From NCBI RefSeq assembly GCF_000224145.3, contig NC_020177.2:3766965-3830964 (forward strand): a stretch of DNA of 64,000 nucleotides, given 5' to 3'. Each line of letters begins with the position of its first letter. The first letter of the stretch is position 1. The DNA comes from Ciona intestinalis (taxonomy: Eukaryota > Chordata > Ascidiacea > Phlebobranchia > Cionidae). The notes under the pieces were generated by a model that was not told the DNA's origin, did not search any database, and saw only the letters and a program-made list of their open reading frames with translations. Positions 35,701-47,935 of the stretch are shown in pieces. The translations under genes and the position numbers were made by a program.

Positions 35701-38700
35701 CACACATGGCAATTCGTAATCTGGCAAAAGGTGTATAAACACCTGTGTTATAACAACTATTTTTTTCGGTCACCCGAGGATAAATAAGTTACATTCATTT
35801 AGTTTAAATCTAAAATTTGTTTTCAGAACAAGAAATAAAAGAATTGGTGAGTGAATTGACATGTTATGTGTAACAATAAACCTAATTGATTCAAATTATC
35901 ACTTGTTTTATATATCTTAAGCTGGTACCCAAGCGTGCTGCATCGGTACGAACTATGGAAAAGCAAATACCAAAATTGGATACAGCGTATGCAGATAGAA
36001 TTAAGTCTGAGCCAAACTCACAAGCTCATGTTCCGAATCCTGATAAACAAGTATGTTATCTGTAAAGTAATGAAAGTACAGGTTGTCATAATGTCACCAA
36101 GGTTTGCTGTTATTAGGGTGTTTGCAATAAGAAAATTAGACGAATTTAACTGGATAAATATTGATTAAATTTTAAGGCTAACTAAGTGCTGTAAGGTTCG
36201 GGTAGTGGACAACCTTGGCCTAAATCCCGCTTACTTGTGCGCTGTCTCCACTTTAAGATCTCATTTTATATTATATAATAGTTATTTAAAATGTAAACAC
36301 CAATAAAAATTGATTTTCATTTATTAATTTTTCACCATGCATATTAAAATACTAATAATCATTACACATGCAAACATTTTTTTTTGCATTTATAGATGGT
36401 GGATCCCCTGACTTTGGAAAGAAAACAATTTCGGAATCAGATTTTAAACCAGCTGCATGATGGAATGGTTTTACCTCCACCTGTTAATAATGCCAACAGG
36501 TTTCCAATTTTTGGTCAACCATTTCAAAGAGAATCGAGAGATATTCGGCAGGTTAGAGACCGCACCCCACCGATGGAGATTCAGCGTAGAATGGGTATGG
36601 GTTACCCAAGACATATGGGGCCAATGGGCGAGAGATGGATGCCTCCAAGAGAGTTCTCACCTGGAAGACATCAGAGTCAACAGTTTGTAAGAGACCGTAG
36701 TCCAGGAAGAGGATGGCATCATCCGGATGATATGACCTTTGGAATAGGTATGGATGTCATGAATTTTGATCATGGGAGAGACCCACAAGTGGATTTGGGT
36801 CTAAGAAGGGGTCCTCCAAGATATTTAAGTCCTAGAAGAGATTTTCCAAATGAATCAAGTTTAAGAAGAGAACATCTGAGAGACTTAAGTCCAAGAAGAA
36901 ACTTTCCAAGGGATTCAAGTCCAAGAAGAGAACCTCCAAGAGATACAGGTTCAAGAAGAGACCTTATAAGAGACTTAAGCCCAAACCGTGGTCCTCCAAG
37001 GGATTTAAGAGGAGATCTTTCAAGAGATCTAAGTCCCAGAAAAAGAAGAAGTCTTTCAAGAGATTTGGGCTCAAAAAGAAGAAGAAGAAGAAGTCTTTCA
37101 CGACATTCAAGTCCTAGAAGAGGTCAGCCAAGAGATTTAAGTCCCAGAAGAAGAGGAAGCCCTTCAAGAGATTCACTTCCTAGAAGAGGTTTAAGTCCAA
37201 GAAGAGAAATTTCCAGAGATTTGGGCCCAAAAAGAAGAAGAAGTCTTTCTAGGCATTCAAGTCCTAGAAGAAGTCAACCAAGAGATTTAAGTCCAAGAAG
37301 AAGAAAAAGAAGTTTGTCAATTGATTCAAATCCTAGGCGAAGTCCTCCACGAGATTTAAGAAGAAGTTCTCCAAGTAGAAGAAGAGCTGGTAGTCTAGGT
37401 CCAAGAAGAGACAAAAGTCCTTCCAAAAGCAGGTACTTCAGTAGGGAAGAAAGACAACATAGAGATCTGGACCAAAGAAGCACTAAACTAAATTCCAGAG
37501 AATCTCTACAACGGAGGAGGAAGTGTTCAGGAAGTCCTAAACGTGAAAGAAAACCTTATCATGATCTAAGTCCTCGCAGACGTCGGAGGTACTCTAGGGA
37601 AACCAGTCCTAGAAGAGAACATGGAGCATCAAGGGAAAAGCATTTAAGGGAAAGGTCCCCAACAAGGGATAGGATAATTGTGATAAAGAAGGAGGAAAAC
37701 AAGAATTTCCAGAAAAAAAAGATTCAGTTGAAAGAGAAAAGTCCCGAAAAGAAAATTAATAAAATAATAGAGTCTACTGTTAAAGAAGTCAAACCAAAAG
37801 TAAAAAAATCTTTGAATAATATGAATTTTATGGGTCCAGGACACCCTTTTGGCCCGCATATGCCTCCAATGGGCATGGGCCCTATGGTTATGGGAGCAAG
37901 AGGACCTATGCCTTTCATGGGCCCAATGATGCCACCCCCAAATTTCAGGCCAAGACCAATGAACATGAGGCCACCAATGGGTATGATAAGGCCAGGCATA
38001 CCACCAAATATGAGGCATTTAAGACCACCAGCTCCAGGTACATACGCAATAAAAAAATATATGTATTTTGTGTAAAAAAATAGATAAATCAACACCGGGC
38101 AAGGACAATTCCTATAACATGTATTATGTGTTAAATGTTCTGTACACCAGGTATGATGATGAGTATATACATCCGAGCATTTAATATTCCTGACCAAGCA
38201 TCTACAGAGGACATACGAGAATTCTTTGCACCTGTACTGCCAGCAAAAATCGCTCAGGTTTATACTTTGGTAATACCACAGGTTTAAGTGTGGTGTCTAA
38301 ACTTTAGTGTAATGAAAAACAACCACACTCTCATAAAAAAAAAACAAGATATCGCAAATTCCGAACTGCTTTTTAATCAAATAGTAGTTCTTTAATGAAT
38401 CTAAATTTAAAAAAAATGATATTCAAAGATTTGTTTTAACAAAAAAAGGGGGTTTTGACTCCTGACCCCCCTGGATGCCCCATTGGTCCTAAATTAATGC
38501 ATCTTCCAGAACATCGGATATAATATTTACGACATTGATTTCTACTCGCCTGCTGATGCAAGCATGGCTCTTCAGAAGAGTGGAATGCTGATCAGGAAGA
38601 ACAAGATTCAGCTTCAGATGCTCCCAGGTCCTCCAATCCCCTTGCCTCCTCGTCCATTTAAGAAAAAGAAGAAAAGAACGAGCTCCAGCCCTCCTCCAGA

Positions 38701-39830
38701 GGGCAAAGACACAAATTCACAGACAGATTCATTGCCTCCTAAAACAACTATTAAGCAAGGTTTGGTTTGAGTTACTTTAGAACCATTTTTTATAACAAAC
38801 ATATTATATGTTATTTGCACTTGTTTAAACAGAAATATATTAAATTTTAGAACCAACTGATGCTGACACAGTTAAAGCAGATGAAGAACAAATTCCGGTA
38901 TTTTTTCAAATTATTTTAATCTATATAAATATTTTAACATTATACATATATACGTATGTTGTGTCTAAGTTTGTCTTTTAATCATGAATGTTTCTTTATT
39001 ATACCACGCATTATTTTGTTTTTGTTTTGTTGATTTATCACACATCTTTGATGCAAATTTACAAATAGGTATTTAGGCCTATTAAAAAAAAACTTACCTG
39101 TTTAACCTTTTTCATGTTTAAAAAAATCATTTTTAGAAGCTAGTCTTTTATTATATTTCTTATATATTTAAACAGTTATAAATAAATAGCTTCTCTTGTA
39201 AGATACCAATGTTTCATTTGCCATATGGTATCATCATAAAAATCATATAATGTCTCAACGTATGGCAGACAACCAGAAGAATTTACTAATTGAGCTATTT
39301 ACTTAAATATAAAAACTTGTGTTGTTCCCATATTAGGTTGAACCTTTTCCTGATGACCCTTTCAAGTACAGACTACCACCATTTGATCCAGATGTACCTG
39401 CTGGTCAGTGTGCTATTGAACCCATGGAGGTATTGTGTTTCAACTTGTTACATTATCTATATGTAATTCACAGTTACTTTATGGGATACTGTGTGTGAAT
39501 AGTTGTACTCTTTATATTGCTAAGCTTGATTATACAAATTATACAAAAGGCCAAGAACTTTTCAATTTATGCAAATGTTTAAGGCTTTTGGTTGCGGCCG
39601 CTATATGACTCGCAAGGGTTAGCATTAAAAGGCTGCCACAAATAATATTTGCGATTCTGAAATAATATTTTAATTCTTTCAAAATCCCTACTTTTCAGGG
39701 CTTTTATTGTCAATTGTGCCGCAAGTTCTACCGCTCAAGAATCACTGCGTTTTCAGCGCATTGTAAATCCAAGCAGCATTATGACAACTTGAAAGCTGAG
39801 ATGAAAAAAATAAAGCAAGAAGTTTCATAA
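29721..39830 (+). CDS. Nuclear RNA-binding protein: RRMs, RS domain, matrin-type zinc finger
   Basis: Twenty exons give 1197 aa: 29721-29823, 29987-30104, 30463-30518, 30735-30811, 31182-31227, 31369-31519, 31628-31744, 32017-32094, 32511-32622, 33565-33649, 34889-34991, 35307-35434, 35827-35846, 35922-36050, 36396-38037, 38151-38257, 38510-38759, 38851-38897, 39337-39429, 39699-39830. The first RRM-like fold is at about 184-249 (NIVKISGLPEEF, TGYAYVLLEN), a second at about 280-391 (FVCISGLGS, SAYVVFDS). An RS domain of repeated PRDLSPRR-like units and a Met/Pro/Gly-rich stretch fill the 1.6-kb exon 15 (about 442-989). A third RRM follows (MSIYIRAFNIPDQ). The C-terminal finger, CQLCRKFYRS to HCKSKQH, is of matrin/U1 type. 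This set recalls the MATR3/ZNF638/RBM20 group, so a role in splicing or nuclear RNA organisation is likely; I cannot choose one orthologue. Confidence 0.85.
32145..32300 (-). repeat. SINE-like tail fragment in intron 9 of the RNA-binding protein gene
   Basis: GAATGAATGAATGTAACTTA and TTATCCTCGCGTGGCTGG, then a CAGTCGTTATAACATGAGTG block and CAGCTTACAAGTTACCAT, as in the other copies. Confidence 0.65.
32945..33237 (+). repeat. 69-bp tandem array with nested 21-bp repeats
   Basis: About 3.5 units of 69 bp (core TAGCTACTGTTTTGCGTTTT and TCATTATTTATCATACAAAT). The segment CATACAAATCCGGCGCAG is doubled within two of the units. It lies in intron 9 of the RNA-binding protein gene. Because 69 is a multiple of three, both strands read open through the array. 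Confidence 0.9.
33680..33890 (+). repeat. Degenerate TAGGCTA-rich tandem array
   Basis: TAGGCTA or close forms occur about a dozen times at irregular spacing, with a repeated TTTTGCATGAAATTCTAGGC. It lies in intron 10 of the RNA-binding protein gene. Confidence 0.7.
34190..34480 (-). repeat. Composite SINE-like repeat in intron 10
   Basis: Tail block TTTATCCATCCTCGCGTGGC at the left, CTTAAGTTACCACTTATGTA in the middle, head block GTGTCTTGCACAATGACACA and CCCATAATGGCAGCAGCGAC at the right. Confidence 0.6.
35680..35805 (+). repeat. SINE-like tail fragment in intron 12
   Basis: CACCCACAAAGTAACACACA, TGTGTTATAACAACTATTTT, then CACCCGAGGATAAATAAGTTACATTCATT in part. Same order as the other plus-oriented copies. 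Confidence 0.6.
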
Positions 39831-39971
39831 ACACTGTAAAAGGTCAGGTTGAACTCATGATATGCTTTTAAGATGTTATTACAGTGATTTAATCACCTTT
39901 CTCTTTTTAGCTTACCATAACTGCCATGCGAAATGTGAAAGTACTCTAATATCTAGGTGCACACTTCCTCT

Positions 39972-40014
39972 GTTCAATGCTGCGTTCAATGCTGCTTCCT
40001 TTGTTCAATGCTGC
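39972..40014 (+). repeat. Three-copy GTTCAATGCTGC repeat
   Basis: Three copies of the 12-mer, two adjacent and the third after 7 nt, in the presumed 3' UTR of the RNA-binding protein gene. Confidence 0.8.
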
Positions 40015-40024
40015 AAGGACATTT

Positions 40025-40030
40025 AATAAA
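40025..40030 (+). terminator. Poly(A) signal of the RNA-binding protein gene
   Basis: AATAAA 195 nt after the stop codon. Confidence 0.5.
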
Positions 40031-40674
40031 GAGACAAAATGTTCTAATATGGTACAAATCGAAATGAATCTCTAAGCAGTTGACAGTCTGGTTCGCAATC
40101 AACAAAATCATATTTAAATACAAAAACAACTCAGATTGTTTTAGAGCATTTGTGTGACCAATAGTGCTATGTTTATCCCAAAGATTAAGCCGTGCAAGTT
40201 GAAGACCTCAGCTCTAGTACAGAAAAACTGAATATCTTGTTAAATCATTGATGGTTCAATGATTAGATGTCATATTATATAGCAGTCATTAAATGTCATG
40301 GTATTGATTAGCAGCATGTATAGGTGCAATCCATTTCATGGTCATGCATAAGATACGTCAATATTTGGGAGGTGGGAAGTTATTGATGAACTCTGGATCA
40401 ATCTACTTTCACAGACGTAATACGAGTTCTATCTCTACTTTTCTATAATTTGTGTAAAAGGAAACGAACATGAGACATGAGAAAAATGCAATGAAACTAT
40501 TACCTCTTTTTTCATTTAAAATAAAATGTAACTTCATACATTTTTCTGCATTACAAGACATCCAAATCAATTTGATTTTTTTTTTAATGGCACTCCAAAC
40601 AATCAACTACAGGAAAAAGGAAGTTGTTCTCTTAAATACAAAACTAGTTAAGTAAGCTAAACTGTTTTATCTGA

Positions 40675-40846
40675 CTTGTCCTCAAAAAAACAACAATCTG
40701 AATCGGTTATATTGGGAAGTTCTTGCATCATTTCTAAAAGATACTTGGGTTCTATGTTTCCTTGTCCTCAAAAAAACAACAATCTGAATCGGTTATATTG
40801 GGAAGTTCTTGCATCATTTCTAAAAGATACTTGGGTTCTATGTTTC
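40675..40846 (+). repeat. Two-copy 86-bp tandem duplication
   Basis: Two essentially identical 86-bp units, each starting CTTGTCCTCAAAAAAACAAC and ending TTCTATGTTTC. Confidence 0.92.
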
Positions 40847-41522
40847 CTGCTGCTACCATTGTTTTTCTGGGCAAGACATTTACCAGTCATTTTTCCGAGT
40901 GGTCACTAATAGTTTGCCCAAAACGTCAGCCGTACAGAACATAAATCACAACAATAAAGAGAATCTGGCTTTATTTAGCGGAGCAGAAGAAGTTAGGAAG
41001 TCACAGTGGAACTTTAGATAGGAAGAGAACACAGTGAAAATTACTTTCATTTTAAAAGGAATAATTTGATTGTTTTAATTTTAAATATAAGAATAAAGAA
41101 TAGCACTGCTAACATTCAATGGAACACTTTTGAATTGGGCAAGGTTTTTGTACAGGATGTTAACAGCTTTGATTGGGAATTACTGTATAAAGCACACTGC
41201 AGCATTGCATGTACCCTACGTCTATGGAATGCAAGCGGTGAAAAGATTGCAAAGATAAAAGCAGGAATGTGTGAAGCATTTTTGGTGAAAAGTTAAAATG
41301 TTTAGTCTATGTGCTTAGTGGTAGGACATCTAAATAAGCAAGGGGTATTGGTCCATGAAAAAAAATTGTACCAGCTCTAAGGAGCAAACTAATTGCCTTC
41401 ATCAGTTTTAAATTATTGATTTTGCCACCTATTGCCTCTACCTTGTCAATAAAAAAAGCATTTTTAATTGGGGTCACCCAGTCCACTTGTTTCACCACCA
41501 ACACTGTTATATGTTCAGTATT

Positions 41523-43434
41523 TCACCACCATTTAAATCTAAGTTCATAAATTGGTCGCTTGCAAAAATATTGGTCGATTACAAGTTTGTCACACACGCC
41601 AATGCATTGGCTTTCCACGTCGTAACCTTTCATGGATAAGTCATGTTTAATGCAATCAAGAAGATCATATACGTCTGGAGTCGCGTTCCACGGACCAAAG
41701 ATCACACACACGTCACACCTTGTGGTAAAGAATCAATATCACTTTGCATTTAAATTAATCATGTCAGACATTAGGTTAATGAAAAGAAACACTCTGCCCA
41801 TTAGAATCTGTTTTACCTAAATGCTTATGTATAATAAACTGCTGTTTCAATTACAAATATTATATGTTTTTGTATCATGTTCTAGACATGTTTTACATTC
41901 ACACTGCAAATAAGGTACAATACACATGTCAATTCTGCTGTGGTGTAATGTATGTATGTGTGTAACTCGTTAAAGAAAAAACTAGAACGTTTCTGCTGAA
42001 TATAACATGATCTCAAAATAAAGACCTTATACAGATACAACGAATTAATTAAAAAAAATTTAAAACTAACTTGTGAGACTGACGATATTTGAAAGGATTC
42101 CATTCACCAGGAACCAGAGGTGGAATAGAGTTTTCATACGGAGTTGATGCAGCTTCTTCTTTATAAATACAAACACGCAGCCTTGAAACACGATCTGGCT
42201 GCGTGCTGGCTAACACTTGCGCTTTTTCGAGCAGAATGTGCAAGTTTTCGTCATAGTGCGGGACCTAAACAACCAAATTAAACTTGGCTGATTAAATTGT
42301 AGAAAGTATTTAATCTATGAAACTTTCTTATGGGGTTAAATCTGTGCTCAGAGCACAGTCAGTTGCTACACTTACATGGCTTAAAAAGGTTCTCCGTATT
42401 TTTTCCCCAGCAATTGGTTTTAAAAGTTCCAGGGCCTCAATAAAAGGGTGCACATTGTAGAACTGAGCTTCATGGTAGACTTTAATGCATTCGGATAATG
42501 GAGGCATTTCAGATTGACGCAGAAAATTAAGCACATGATGAAAGTTCGATCCATCGCGGTCAATAAAGTAACTGTCGAATAATGAATTTAGTCAATACTG
42601 CTCAGTGCTCATCAGTATAACCCTCTTATATAATGACCCTGTCATAAAACTTCTAAAGTATTCAATAACTTTACCAAAGCTTTATGTAGGTAAACAGTTT
42701 AGGAATGATTTGGGTTGTAATTTGTAACACATAAGGTAATTACGTTTGTTATAAGAGTTGCAAATAATATAAGAATAAGAAAGAAATGAGTCATTGCGCT
42801 TTCTCACACAATACATGATGTAAGCTGATTGAACAGAGATTGCATCACGCTCCTGTAAATTGTATTAGTAATGCAGTTTCACATACCACACATACAATAA
42901 CTTAGATATTGTTCTGTCTCTTCCTTGAAGGCATTGCTAGTAATAGTGTACCCCTTCATGGCTTGGCAATGCCATATAAACAAAGTTTAATTAAACGCAA
43001 TCCTAAATGAACTTTCTAAATTTTGTACCTTTAACAACTGCAGTGACTGTTTGAATTTTACAGCTATTTACATGTCAGAGTTTTTTTTTCAAATTTCTGG
43101 CCCTAAGCTTCAAAATTTGGCTTGTTTAATAAAAAAAGTTGGGATAAAAATAGAACCTTCCATTCTTGTCCATTGCCACACTATGTCTACCACTAAACAT
43201 TGCGGAAAGCATTGAACCCGGATATTTCTGCAGAGTTGAGAGGGTTGTAGTGAAATGATAACCGCCCACGTTGAGCTCAAGTATCTCCGGTAAATTTGTC
43301 TAAAAAATAAAATGAGTAAAAATTTACAATTATGTTTTAACGGTTGATTATATTCTTACCGCACTTGAAGAATGACCATCTGCCAAGTCCATCACTTTAA
43401 CAACATTAACATGATTAGTCACATTTAGATCCAT
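41523..43434 (-). CDS. KCTD7: KCTD7-like BTB/T1 domain protein
   Basis: Five exons (43434-43360, 43299-43157, 42571-42376, 42264-42071, 41718-41523) give 267 aa; human KCTD7 is somewhat longer at its N-terminus. The BTB/T1 domain (about residues 26-125) has LPEILELNVGG, SMLSAMFSGRH, YFIDRDGSNFHHVLNFLR and IKVYHEAQFY. The C-terminal region keeps the KCTD7/KCTD14 signatures: LRVCIYKEE, FGPWNATPDVYDLLDC, CIGVCDK, and the ending FCKRPIYELRFKWW. From the family, KCTD7 is a soluble adaptor that oligomerises through BTB and works with cullin-3; in people it is linked to neuronal excitability. The gene converges on the RNA-binding protein gene. KCTD14 is the only close alternative. Confidence 0.9.
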
Positions 43435-46400
43435 ATTTGATTGACATATGTTGTTGCAGATATGGAAACATAAAATCACATTCCAATAGATTGCAGATTC
43501 TTATAACTTAACTGAAGTTGTCAACCTTGTCGTTCACATTCCAAACTAAAACAAAATATCAGTTTTATATATGATATCTCCCTGCCCAGAGTTGGTATAC
43601 AAACATTTATATATACAGACTTGTTTATATACAGACTCTGTCTCTGCTTATTTTAAAACCATAAATAAAGAAAATGTATTCGGTATTTTGCAATACCAGC
43701 TTTATACCTTGAGGCTTAAGACCTTTATACTCTACATCTAAAATCTAACACACGAGTAGTGAAATGACAGGTACATAATCAAGTTGCATATTCCAGTAGT
43801 ATACATGTGTTTCGCGTGACTGTTAGGTTGCTAAAATTCCAATTATCGGTTGCACTAAATGCAGCAGAAGCTAACCAGCGACAAAATACATCAGCTTTTG
43901 ACACAATTACACTTTTGACACAATTGAACCTTTAAAACGTGACATGATTTACAAATAATATAAATAACGTACGTGTTTCTGATTTATTATAGCTTGATAA
44001 ACTACCGAGAATTACTAAGCACGATGTGAACGTAATGACGTAAAGACGAAGATGACGTAACATTTGTTTTGCAACAAACCACTCATGCATGTCGACGACA
44101 TAGAAACATTAATTCATATTAGCAATTTTACAAAAATTAAAAAGTATATAACCAAAATATTGTAATAATGACACTTACGTGCTTAAAAGAGGATGAATAT
44201 TGTAAGAAATGTGGTTTTGTGGTGCTGATAGTCATAATGTACGTGGCCCATTTAGCTCTGCCTTATTTTGTGTTGTAAATTCTACTATCCGCATGCAGTC
44301 GCTAGAGAGTACCTAGTTGCATTAAAAATTTGCGGGACAACGAACAGAAGGGATGGACTCATAGACCGACTTTATCTCGACAAATTCAAATGTGTGTGAA
44401 TTCATATAGTCGTTAATCGGCCGTGACTGTATTAACAGTATTAAATACATACGTGATGATACAATAGCGTTCAATTGATTATACTTTTGTCACGTTCTGT
44501 CGACACGCCCTGTTTTGACCAAAGAAATAATTGAAAAACTACAAAAGTTCTATTTGTAATTGGTGGAATTACTTGTGTAAAATACCACTTTCTTTCAATT
44601 AAGTTTAATTTCTTTGTATCTGGTTAGCGTAGATTATGATTAAGTTACTCAATGGCCGCTTTAGTTTGTATAATCACGAATAAATTAACTTCAATTAAAC
44701 GCGTGAGAACTTTTTACCAACACCTGTCAGTATTGTCCTAAAAAATGGTACTTGATAAAAAAATGTCAAGTTTGTGAAGGTAAACCCTTGTGGATTTTTC
44801 TAATAATCTCACACCGTTGAAGTTCGTGACAGGCTGCATTTTATTAAATGGTCACAGCGGCGAAGGGCTGACGTCTCAGATTACAACTCTCTTTGCAGTG
44901 GCAGGCCTACAATAGGGATACTAGCAACAGATGGGTTATTTCCAAAATACCCATCTATTGTAAAGTACCACACCACACAATACAGCCATAAACACCTACT
45001 TCGGGTTCGAATCTAAATTTAGCACAGCGTTGTTTATCAGTGGCGCTGCACGCACGAAAACCAATTCCGGACCGCACTGCCTAATTCACCACTTTTTTTC
45101 AAAGGTATAACTTCAGGAACTTATGGCGTTCGGGCGTTGGCCGAATCACACATATTAACAAAAATTAGGGAAACGGTTCTCTGTAAAACAGGTGGTCTAC
45201 CCGATGCTATAATAGTTGTAGTTTTGATCGCTAGTTTAATTAACCGGCCCGTGGGGTAGAGAGAACACCACACAGCAGCATCCAAAGGCGATAGATACAG
45301 TTTTACTCTTTAAGAAATCTCTTTAATCAAGTCCATTGATTTCCCTTCACTGCTACGAAGCGTGACGATTAACACGTATAAAAAAAACACCGTATACCAG
45401 CGTGACGTACACGGCGCGCTAATTAAATTAGCCCATGTCCTGTCGCTTTGATTATGCAGCGGCTATGGTGACTATCCTTAGCAACGGGAAACGAACTTCT
45501 GAGTTATATATAGTCGTGGTAGGGTTAACCAAACGAGCTGATATCACGCAAAGTATCAATAAATATGTAAACAGTTTCCTTTCGTTTGTGTCTACGGGTC
45601 GAAGATGTCTCTCTGTATACCCACTTCTAATACTCGCGTGCGAACATTGAGCCCTTGTAATTCGTAGCTACGATTTATTCTTGGACCAACGCGGTTCAGA
45701 ATTCACTACGAAGGAGACATTGGTTATTATTACGTCATAAACGATGTTTGCGTGCGACGCTATATGTACAATCCAGGTGGTCGAGATCTTCTGGTATCAA
45801 TATTTCAAAGACTTTGATTTTGTTCGCTGTAAATAACATGGGATAACAGGATCTTTATTTGTATTTCTGATTACGGTAGCGAAGACCCACAAAAATACAC
45901 ACGAACGAAAAAAGACGTAACGACTTAACGAAACCCAACACCTTAATAAAAACATTAATTTAAAATCCGTGGACATTTTCTAACAGCTTATAAATTAAGC
46001 GGTTTTAAATTAAATACCACTAACAAATACCACTTGAATTAAAACCGCTAATTCTTTGACCAAACCCAAAAAATAAGATTTAAAAAACACAATTATCAAA
46101 TTTTTAAACGTTTTCCTGTTGAGTGACGTTGACCATTCGCGTGCCATTTATTCAATTTCACCTCATTATCTAAGTACAATCATCCATGCAGATGACGCAT
46201 GAATGGGCAAACCTTTCGAAATTTCTAAATATGGGCTATCATTTTATAAGGCACTGGTGCGTAAAATTACATTGGTTTAATAATGAATCATAATGTTGAT
46301 ATATTTTTAATGTTAGAAAACAAAATTGCAAATTAATAAGTTGTGTTGCCAAAAATCCTTTTCGGGTTGTTCTGAATAATATGCGCATAATTTTAGCGTC

Positions 46401-46435
46401 GCCATCAGCATATAATATTGTCTTCATTTATATAA

Positions 46436-46630
46436 ACACCGTTCGGTAAGATGGATATCGTCAGCACATAATATCCTTAACTTTCTAATCGTATTTTTAA
46501 CAATTATTAACCCTCTTTCCGAGTCGAAGGGATATGATTCTATAATTATGTATCCTTCGTTTACTGTACCAAATGAGTATGAAAACATTCAAGAGTATGA
46601 AAACATTGGCCATCTTTTACCCAGCAAATA
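46436..46630 (+). repeat. MITE family B
   Basis: CACCGTTCGGTAAGATGGAT at the left, TTCTAATCGTATTTTTAACA inside, CCATCTTTTACCCAGCAA at the right. A short stretch GAGTATGAAAACATT is doubled near its right end. Confidence 0.7.
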
Positions 46631-47756
46631 CCATATATGTTATTCAATATGCGACTGCTAGTGTGCTGTTCAATCTGGTCTCGTTTTGACATGCCGGATT
46701 TTTCACTATAAATTATTCAACGTATTTAATCGTAACCCCCCGAGCATATGTAGCGTGGCTTTGATACGGTTTAAACAGGTACAAAAATAAGAAATCCACT
46801 TTATGCGATTGCGTACGGGAATTGAATATTTCGTTAAGTGCTCGTCTGGGAATCGTTTTCAATTAGCAGTGTAGGCTTAAATCTTTTGGTTAAAAGCACC
46901 GCGACATGAGAAACACCTCAAATGTGTGTGCGATTATTTTTCTCACGAGTTTCGCTTCTTCTTTTTTTTGTTGAGAGTAAGACCCAAACTAAACTTGCCT
47001 AAACTATGTTCACTTGAGGAATAAGATGTACCCAATATGAGGTATTTTCTTTGCGCATGCATTGTATTGCGCCATTACATAATCTATATTATCGAGATAT
47101 AGACGTTTACTGCTGTAATCAAATTATCGTAAAATCTTTATAATCCCAAATTAGCAAGTTGACAGTTTAAGATGTTAAAACATAGAGTCACAGAAGTTCG
47201 TAATTAATCTCAATAAGTTCTTTTAGTACGAGGTGAAAAAGTCACCTAATAATAATAACCTGCGAATCGACGGCCTTGACCATAGATATGAGACATCCAA
47301 ATGCTACCCACTATAAAGTACATCGCCATTTATAAATTGGTTGGGCCACAGTAACCACAGCATAGTATTAACATCACGTCATTTGCTAAATAATTTTAGG
47401 AATTTTCAACTCTCAGTGTGTATTATACCGAAGAAATAGTTTTAAACGCTTCGGAATGTAATGTATAACACAGACTGTTAACTGTAAAGACGGATTAATT
47501 ATTAAAACCACAAAAATGTCAATCTCGCTCAGGGCGAGCCGTTTAGCGACATAGCAAACAAGATAGTGGGTCTAAGCACACGATCGGTTCATTGTAACAC
47601 CTACGCGTGTGATAAAATTGTGTATCCACTGGCACCGGGTTAAACACAGAAACGGAATATTCGTCTTTCTCGCTGACAAGGGATTTAAGTGTAGCTTGGA
47701 TACACTTGAAATATTAGAATTTTAGTTCTATCATCGCGCTGTAGTTAAATGTACAG

Positions 47757-47935
47757 TAATACTGTGGGGTAAGATGGGTAACACATAATATCCCATGTTT
47801 CTTTACCGTGTTTTATCAAACAAAACGCGCGCTATTAGAGTTGCAAGAATATTAATAATCTGCAAATATTCTTTGTTTGCTGGCAAGTAAAGAATAAAAA
47901 CTATCTTATTCAAGTTTTTTATATTAAGTAAATAG
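47757..47935 (+). repeat. MITE family B, right end decayed
   Basis: ATACTGTGGGGTAAGATGGG at the left, then CACATAATATCCCATGTTTC and AATATTCTTTGTTTGCTGGC. Confidence 0.7.

Larger units (their letters stand above)
39831..41522. other. Intergenic 3'-to-3' spacer
   Basis: Lies between the convergent ends of the RNA-binding protein gene and the KCTD7-like gene, so it holds both 3' UTRs. I see no coding exon. It contains a small three-copy repeat (39972-40014), a poly(A) signal at 40025 and an 86-bp duplication (40675-40846). Confidence 0.55.

Noticed and set aside
37274-38197. Minus-strand frames of 69-157 codons
   Set aside because: Antisense shadows of the repetitive RS-domain exon.
40676-40944. 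Overlapping 60-77 codon frames
   Set aside because: Created by the 86-bp duplication; no domain.
45000-45020. tRNA-like GGGTTCGAATC sequence
   Set aside because: The T-loop/B-box motif is there, but I see no A box or cloverleaf arms upstream; at most a SINE remnant.
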